Made by a program: the position numbers and the translations under genes
Shown: one piece after another, positions 6,870 through 10,388 of the stretch
Layout of the letters: each line of letters begins with the position of its first letter
Numbering within the stretch: the first letter of the stretch is position 1
The notes under the pieces: model-generated
Databases searched by the model: none
Told to the model about the DNA's origin: nothing
What the model saw: the letters and a program-made list of their open reading frames with translations, nothing else
Source: Bacteriovoracaceae bacterium
Lineage (GTDB): Bacteria; Bdellovibrionota; UBA1018
Assembly (NCBI GenBank): GCA_947500275.1
Contig: CANMSW010000057.1
Location: forward strand, 1-10,388
Reading direction: 5' to 3'
Length of the DNA: 10,388 nt

Positions 6870-6954
6870 GCCCCTTAGACTAATCACTCCGACGCCATAA
6901 GGCCGCGGCGCTTGGTAGACCTCGGTATCACCCCCTATGTGACACAAGTAGAGC

Positions 6955-6984
6955 TGGACTCACAGGCATCTCCGCATCGATAAT
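6955..6984 (+). promoter_or_regulatory. Putative promoter of the HEPN/MNT pair
   Basis: TGGACT (6955-6960), 18 bp, GATAAT (6979-6984), followed after 10 nt by the ATG at 6995. The start point would be within a few bases of the ATG, and no Shine-Dalgarno is present, as for imuB and dnaE2. The 125 bp from 6870 to 6994 hold nothing else that I recognise. Confidence 0.4.
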
Positions 6985-6994
6985 CGAACCTAAG

Positions 6995-7390
6995 ATGAAC
7001 TACGACTTTAGCACTTTGGAATCCGCCTATCACCAATTGTCAACGGCACTTCAACAGGATCCAGCCAACGACCTTGAACGGGATGGCGTTATCAAACGAT
7101 TCGAGTATTGCGTTGAGCTCAGTTGGAAAACGATTCGAAGTATCCTTCTAAAAGCGGGCAGAAGCGAGGTAAGCGCAAGCCCTCGACCGCTCGTGCGCGA
7201 AGCCATAAAAGAAGGGTTGATCGACTCTTTTGAAGAGTGGAACGAATTCATTGAGGCAAGAAATGAGAGTTCACACACCTATCAGCAAAAGACGGCCAAT
7301 CACGTCTTTGAAGTGAGTCGTCGTTTTCCTGATGCGAGTGAAAAACTTCTGAGCCGATTGAAAGAATTTGCAGCCCGAAACTTCCTTTGA
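6995..7390 (+). CDS. hepT: HEPN-domain RNase toxin, HepT type (HI0074 family)
   Basis: 131 residues, all helical by eye, belonging to the family annotated as nucleotidyltransferase substrate-binding protein. Family landmarks are DGVIKRFEYCVELSWKT (30-46), SPRPLVREAIKEGLI (62-76) and EARNESSHTY (87-96). The last contains the HEPN active site R89-x4-H94 followed by Y96, that is, Rx4HxY. In characterised HepT/MntA systems the toxin is an RNase, and the antitoxin silences it by AMP transfer to this Tyr. Both the catalytic residues and the acceptor Tyr are present, so the toxin looks functional. It is the first gene of a two-gene unit, with the antitoxin starting 19 bp downstream. The pair sits between two copies of a 172-bp repeat, which points to arrival as a cassette. 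Confidence 0.9.
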   Translation: MNYDFSTLESAYHQLSTALQQDPANDLERDGVIKRFEYCVELSWKTIRSILLKAGRSEVSASPRPLVREAIKEGLIDSFEEWNEFIEARNESSHTYQQKTANHVFEVSRRFPDASEKLLSRLKEFAARNFL

Positions 7391-7409
7391 ATCGAACCGA
7401 GACACACGA

Positions 7410-7739
7410 ATGCAATCTCCAATTCCTGGTGTGAAAACAGAAGAGTGGACGCTGATCCAAAGAATTCTGAACGATTGTCTCGCTAACCTGTCTCATCTGA
7501 CTGTAGAAGCTTTCGGCTCTCGTACGACCAGCCATTTCCGAACCGACTCAGACCTAGACCTTTGGATTAATGCACCAATCCCACTTCAACCCCGTATCAT
7601 CTCTCGCCTGAGAGAGCAGTTCGAGGAATCAACGCTTCCGTATAGCGTGGACCTGATCGAAAAGCAGCGAACCCCGGCCTCCATCCAAGCCAACATCGAG
7701 AAACTCGGACGCACCCTAGTCTTTCAATCACCCTCGTGA
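7410..7739 (+). CDS. mntA: Minimal nucleotidyltransferase (MNT) antitoxin, MntA type
   Basis: 109 residues from the ATG at 7410. The open frame reaches a TTG at 7368 inside hepT, but the extra 14 residues are not family-like and the ATG fits MNT lengths better. The nucleotidyltransferase motif GSx10DxD is exact: FGSRTTSHFRTDSDLDLWI gives G36-S37 and D48/D50. D81 in YSVDLIE is the likely third metal ligand. Proteins of this type use ATP to add AMP units to the Tyr of the partner HEPN toxin and so neutralise it. All catalytic residues are kept, so an active antitoxin is expected. A weak GAG lies 8 nt before the ATG; translation may be coupled to hepT. The right repeat copy starts 44 bp after the stop. 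Confidence 0.88.
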   Translation: MQSPIPGVKTEEWTLIQRILNDCLANLSHLTVEAFGSRTTSHFRTDSDLDLWINAPIPLQPRIISRLREQFEESTLPYSVDLIEKQRTPASIQANIEKLGRTLVFQSPS

Positions 7740-7783
7740 GTTTCTGTTAAAATCGGCGATGATATAAGAACCATCCTGACCCA

Positions 7784-7958
7784 GCCCCCGAAAGCCCGGG
7801 CTCTTACGTGACCCGCTCGAGCGCAAACCGCGCGGCTGCCTCGCCTGCTTTGACTCCGGTTGATACTGCACCCTGAATCAAAAAGCCCCCAGTCGGAGCG
7901 TCCCAATCCAGCATTTCTCCGGCACAGAAGACACCCGGCACTTTCTTGAGCATGAGAG
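7784..7958. repeat. Direct repeat, right copy (175 bp), at the 3' end of the flavoprotein gene
   Basis: This is the counterpart of 6698-6869. It contains the last ~50 codons of the intact flavoprotein gene and 20 bp beyond its stop (7804-7806). The 44 bp between the mntA stop and this copy are unique in the window and hold no recognisable feature. Confidence 0.95.
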
Positions 7959-9012
7959 TTTCCGAGTCCACTTCGCTAAAATGAACTCCGCCCGCTGAGG
8001 AAATGGCTTCTGTGAGGGGTCTTACCGCCGTGAGCTTTAAAGGAACGGCTTTGACCAGTCGAGCGAATTGCCCTAAGTCCTGAAGCATGGCCCGAGGAGC
8101 ATGATGAAAGAGCAGAGCCAGTGCAGCCTCGCTCAACGGAAGCTTCTTCTTTGCACGCCTCAGTGGAGCAAGGTTTTCTTTTATGCTCAGACAACGGGAA
8201 AGGATCTCGTCGTATGAAAACTCAGGTAAGAGATCGATCCTCGCGTCGCCCACGCATCCAAACGTATAGACGGGCGTGCCTTCGAGTCCATAGCGAGTGA
8301 CCATGACTTCGCCACGCTTTGAGCCACGCTCAGTCGAAAAGACGCAATTCTTGATGGGCTTACCCTCTGCCTCTTTAAGAAACTCGGGCTTCCAATCCAA
8401 TTCGTAACCCGCATTCGACGAATGGAAAGGCTCGAGTCGAATGCCCTTCGACTCGAAACTTGATATCCAACGAAGTGGATCCTCTTCCGGCTCGTAACTT
8501 GCCCCACCTAAAGCGAGAACTACCGCGTCGGCGTCGAACCGACGCCCGTCAGCGAGCTGAACCTCACCCGAACCAACACTCACCATCTCACCCGATGACT
8601 CCAAGCGTACGCCCTGGGCCGCAAGGTGATGCAACCAAGCACGGAGCATTTTCGAAGCTTTCATCTCGCGCACGAAATACCGCCCGCTCGTGCCTAAGAA
8701 AGTTTCCTGCCCGAGCGTCACATCGATATATCGTAACCAGTCCTGAGGGCTAAACGCATCGAGCACTCCCCGCCAGAAATCCCGAGGTGCGCTCCCCCGG
8801 TAATGGCTAGAAAACTCGGGAACAGGGAGCTCGTTGGTGATATTGAGTCCTGAACTACCGGCAATGAGGATCTTGCGGCCAGGCGCCTTCCGCTTTTCAA
8901 TCAAAGTGATATGTAAACCAGGGTAAGCCGACAGCCGATCTGCTGCCATCAATGCGGCAGGACCCGAGCCCACGACTACGATATTACGGGGTAAAACTGA
9001 CTTTCGAATCAT
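7804..9012 (-). CDS. NAD(P)/FAD-dependent oxidoreductase, HI0933-like (PP_4765-type flavoprotein)
   Basis: 402 residues, close to family length. The N-terminal Rossmann fold binds FAD: VVVGSGPAALMAA (G15, G17) and E39 at the end of the second strand, followed by GRKILIAGSSGLNITN (45-60), the hallmark of HI0933-type proteins. GTSGRYFVREMKASKMLRAWL and the C-terminal CAGEMLDWDAPTGGFL match what I recall of the PP_4765 subgroup. The C-terminal motif closes the FAD site. The reaction and substrate of this subgroup are not established; a reductase role is inferred from the fold. The ATG overlaps the stop of a 29-residue peptide gene (ATGA at 9009-9012), suggesting translational coupling, and no Shine-Dalgarno is seen. 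The 3' end is duplicated at 6718-6869. Confidence 0.9.
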   Translation of the reverse strand: MIRKSVLPRNIVVVGSGPAALMAADRLSAYPGLHITLIEKRKAPGRKILIAGSSGLNITNELPVPEFSSHYRGSAPRDFWRGVLDAFSPQDWLRYIDVTLGQETFLGTSGRYFVREMKASKMLRAWLHHLAAQGVRLESSGEMVSVGSGEVQLADGRRFDADAVVLALGGASYEPEEDPLRWISSFESKGIRLEPFHSSNAGYELDWKPEFLKEAEGKPIKNCVFSTERGSKRGEVMVTRYGLEGTPVYTFGCVGDARIDLLPEFSYDEILSRCLSIKENLAPLRRAKKKLPLSEAALALLFHHAPRAMLQDLGQFARLVKAVPLKLTAVRPLTEAISSAGGVHFSEVDSETLMLKKVPGVFCAGEMLDWDAPTGGFLIQGAVSTGVKAGEAAARFALERVT

Positions 9013-9098
9013 GGAGCGAAAAGCATTTTCCCTGCCACCACACCTGCACTCACTGCGATCATGACAAACCCGAACGCATAGACATAAAACGACTTCAT
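9009..9098 (-). CDS. Putative 29-residue single-span membrane peptide
   Basis: A short open frame from the ATG at 9098-9096 to a TGA at 9011-9009. The peptide starts MKSFYVYAFGFVMIAVSAGV, has one charged residue at the N-terminal end (K2), a hydrophobic stretch of about 20 residues with small residues G and A spaced in it, then GKMLFAP. This is the profile of a small single-pass membrane protein. Its stop overlaps the flavoprotein start as ATGA, the classic coupling arrangement. A purine-rich AAGAAAG lies just before the ATG and could serve as a weak ribosome binding site. It lies 68 bp downstream of the TolC-like gene on the same strand. I do not recognise the family; a partner role for the flavoprotein at the membrane is a guess. 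Confidence 0.5.
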   Translation of the reverse strand: MKSFYVYAFGFVMIAVSAGVVAGKMLFAP

Positions 9099-9136
9099 AG
9101 CTTTCTTATCGGTAAAAATTCAGAACAAAGGAGTGT

Positions 9137-9148
9137 GTCAGGACTGAC
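9137..9148. promoter_or_regulatory. 12-bp inverted repeat between tolC-like gene and the peptide gene
   Basis: GTCAG-GA-CTGAC, perfect 5-bp arms with a 2-bp centre, 38 bp upstream of the peptide ATG on the minus strand. It could be a small operator. It is too short, and lacks a U-tract, for an intrinsic terminator. Chance occurrence is quite possible. Confidence 0.2.
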
Positions 9149-9166
9149 CCTTACTTCAAACTCAAG

Positions 9167-10388
9167 TTAAGGGCTACTCCAGGGCGTCGCCGATGCATAT
9201 TGAAAGTCTGCCCATGCTCTAAAGTGAGTTTCTAACGCAGTAATCTCGCGGAATTGGGCGTCTGCCGTGGCCTGTTCGCGCAGATTGACCAAGAAGAGCG
9301 TACTCATTCCATTCGCAAACCTCACTCGCTCAGCCTCCTCAAGACGCAGAGCTTGCTGGATTTCAACCCGGGCCAGCTTCACCCGCTCTAATGAAACCTG
9401 AACGCTTTGAAAGGAATCAATCAGTGCGAGCCGAAGGCGGTCCTGTTGTAATCGAAGGTTCAACTCCTGGCGGATGAATTGGGACTCGGCCGAGTCATTC
9501 TTTCCGATGGCATTTCGATTCGGTATCGGGAACTCCAACTGGATTCCTGCACGCACTTCGTTCAGCCCTTGCTCTTGGGGCAGCGCCCCAAGCTCGGTAT
9601 AAGTGGTCGCAAATGCGTCGAGTTTCGGAAGAAGCTGATTCTTTGCCAATCGTTTTTCTACAACTGCTTGATCCAGCAGAAGCTTCTGCCGCAAAACTTC
9701 AGGGTGCTTTTTTAGGGCGCTTTCGAGAGTGGTATCCAACGTTTCGGTGCGAAGCCCCACTGGCGCTGGGAACTGAACTCCCTCTTTTCTCGATCCCCAA
9801 ACCAAAAGCTCTCCGTTCTCATCACGAGAAAAAAGCGATAACTCGAGCGCAGCTTTATCTAACTGCCTTTGCGCTAAAATAAGGGCAGACTCACGCTGGG
9901 TGATCGCTCTTGCATTGTCCACTAGGTCGATCTCGGGAGCATCGCCTAGGCGCACACTTTCAGAGAGCTGCTTTTCACGAGCCCGAGCTAACTCAAGGAG
10001 CCCCTCTTGGGTCTGAACCTGCTTGAGTGCGCTCACCCAACTCCAGAATCTCAGCCGAAGTTGGCGAAGCGCATCCAACTGCTGCTGATCGAGATTGGAC
10101 TCAGATCCACTCAAACCAAAATCAGCACTCTCAATTCTCGCACGCCTTGAATCAATCCAAGCGTTTCGGAGCAGAGGGATTTCGAGCCCCAGTTTCCACT
10201 CCCCTGCGCTGCCGGTCTGATTTTTTAAATCGTAAACCGCAAATTCACCTTCGCTGATTTTGTAACTCGCCGAGAGCTGCGCTCCAAAAAGGGGCAAGCT
10301 CTGAGTCAAGCCCGCCTCAGCGAGGTGATGAATATACTTTCCTAACGGTGCCGCTTGAACTTGACCCTTCAGGGTTGGATCCCAAAAA
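9167..10388 (-). CDS. TolC-family outer-membrane efflux/secretion protein (5' partial)
   Basis: The frame is open to the end of the window, giving 406 visible residues; the true start and signal peptide lie outside. A TTG at 10309 is only an internal Leu codon, since the 26 residues before it (WDPTLKGQVQAAPLGKYIHH and following) continue the outer-membrane efflux protein fold. The visible part has the two-fold repeat of the family: beta-strand sequence (GEWKLGLEIPLLRN) followed by long helices rich in Q, R, L and A, then a second unit from about residue 217 (ALKKHPEVLRQ, VRAGIQLEFPIPNRN, and FANGMSTLFLVNLREQATADA near the end). Such proteins form the trimeric outer-membrane channel of tripartite efflux pumps or type I secretion. 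No pump or adaptor gene is inside the window, although they may lie upstream. It ends 68 bp before the small peptide gene, with which it may be co-transcribed. Confidence 0.88.
   Translation of the reverse strand, partial: FWDPTLKGQVQAAPLGKYIHHLAEAGLTQSLPLFGAQLSASYKISEGEFAVYDLKNQTGSAGEWKLGLEIPLLRNAWIDSRRARIESADFGLSGSESNLDQQQLDALRQLRLRFWSWVSALKQVQTQEGLLELARAREKQLSESVRLGDAPEIDLVDNARAITQRESALILAQRQLDKAALELSLFSRDENGELLVWGSRKEGVQFPAPVGLRTETLDTTLESALKKHPEVLRQKLLLDQAVVEKRLAKNQLLPKLDAFATTYTELGALPQEQGLNEVRAGIQLEFPIPNRNAIGKNDSAESQFIRQELNLRLQQDRLRLALIDSFQSVQVSLERVKLARVEIQQALRLEEAERVRFANGMSTLFLVNLREQATADAQFREITALETHFRAWADFQYASATPWSSP

Noticed and set aside
7368..7409. TTG start at 7368 for the MNT gene
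   Set aside because: It would add 14 residues with no family resemblance and overlap hepT; the ATG at 7410 gives a typical MNT length.
6698..7958. Transposon or insertion sequence with target-site duplication
   Set aside because: No transposase, no terminal inverted repeats were found, and about 172 bp is much longer than known target duplications.
10307..10309. TTG at 10309 as start of the TolC-like gene
   Set aside because: Upstream codons in frame continue a TolC-like sequence up to the window edge, so the gene is partial.

Overview
The window reads as a stretch of chromosome from a Gram-negative bacterium with a TolC-type outer-membrane protein, secreted proteins and moderate GC (mid-50s by eye). 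The mutasome pair imuB/dnaE2, a bacterial ceramidase-like enzyme and a secreted metallopeptidase would fit a Bdellovibrionota/Myxococcota-like (former deltaproteobacterial) host. That placement is an inference from gene content and is not secure. No rRNA, tRNA, CRISPR array, insertion sequence or integrase gene is visible.

Layout: (1) 1-813, plus strand: the 3' part of a secreted-type zinc metallopeptidase (HExxHxxGxxD plus Met-turn). (2) 836-1573, plus: a seven-helix CREST-superfamily ceramidase-like membrane hydrolase. (3) 1567-2004, minus: a small secreted protein with one Ig-like choice-of-anchor D domain, convergent with and overlapping the ceramidase end by 7 bp. (4) 2107-3555 and 3608-6790, plus: imuB and dnaE2, the error-prone translesion polymerase pair, without imuA. 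Each has its own promoter, and both promoters carry a nearly identical tandem 11-bp repeat in the same place between -35 and -10. (5) 6995-7739, plus: a HEPN/MNT (HepT/MntA-type) toxin-antitoxin pair. (6) 7804-10388, minus: a TolC-family protein cut by the window end, then a 29-residue membrane peptide gene, then an HI0933/PP_4765-type flavoprotein that overlaps the peptide gene by ATGA.

Two observations stand out. First, the twin promoters of imuB and dnaE2 share the 20-mer GACTTACGCAYAACYTACGC (18 of 20 positions identical) at identical spacing to the -10 hexamer. This looks like the operator of a DNA-damage regulator. It is a tandem direct repeat with an 11-bp period and does not match the palindromic LexA boxes I know. 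Both genes also seem to be leaderless. Second, the toxin-antitoxin cassette is flanked by a direct repeat of about 172 bp that contains the 3' end of the flavoprotein gene. The copy on the left supplies the last 30 codons of dnaE2 in antisense to the flavoprotein remnant, and the copy on the right is the real flavoprotein 3' end. The two copies differ in a coding-like way (one in-frame codon deletion, one synonymous and two conservative changes), which suggests two alleles brought together by import of the cassette.

How the genes work together: imuB and dnaE2 should act as one damage-induced mutagenic polymerase, with ImuB as a non-catalytic clamp adaptor and DnaE2 as the polymerase. The HEPN/MNT pair is a self-contained addiction module whose loss by recombination between the flanking repeats would be counter-selected. 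The tolC-peptide-flavoprotein run may be one transcript. The longest stretch without an intact gene is 6791-6994 (204 bp), which holds the left repeat copy and a putative promoter.
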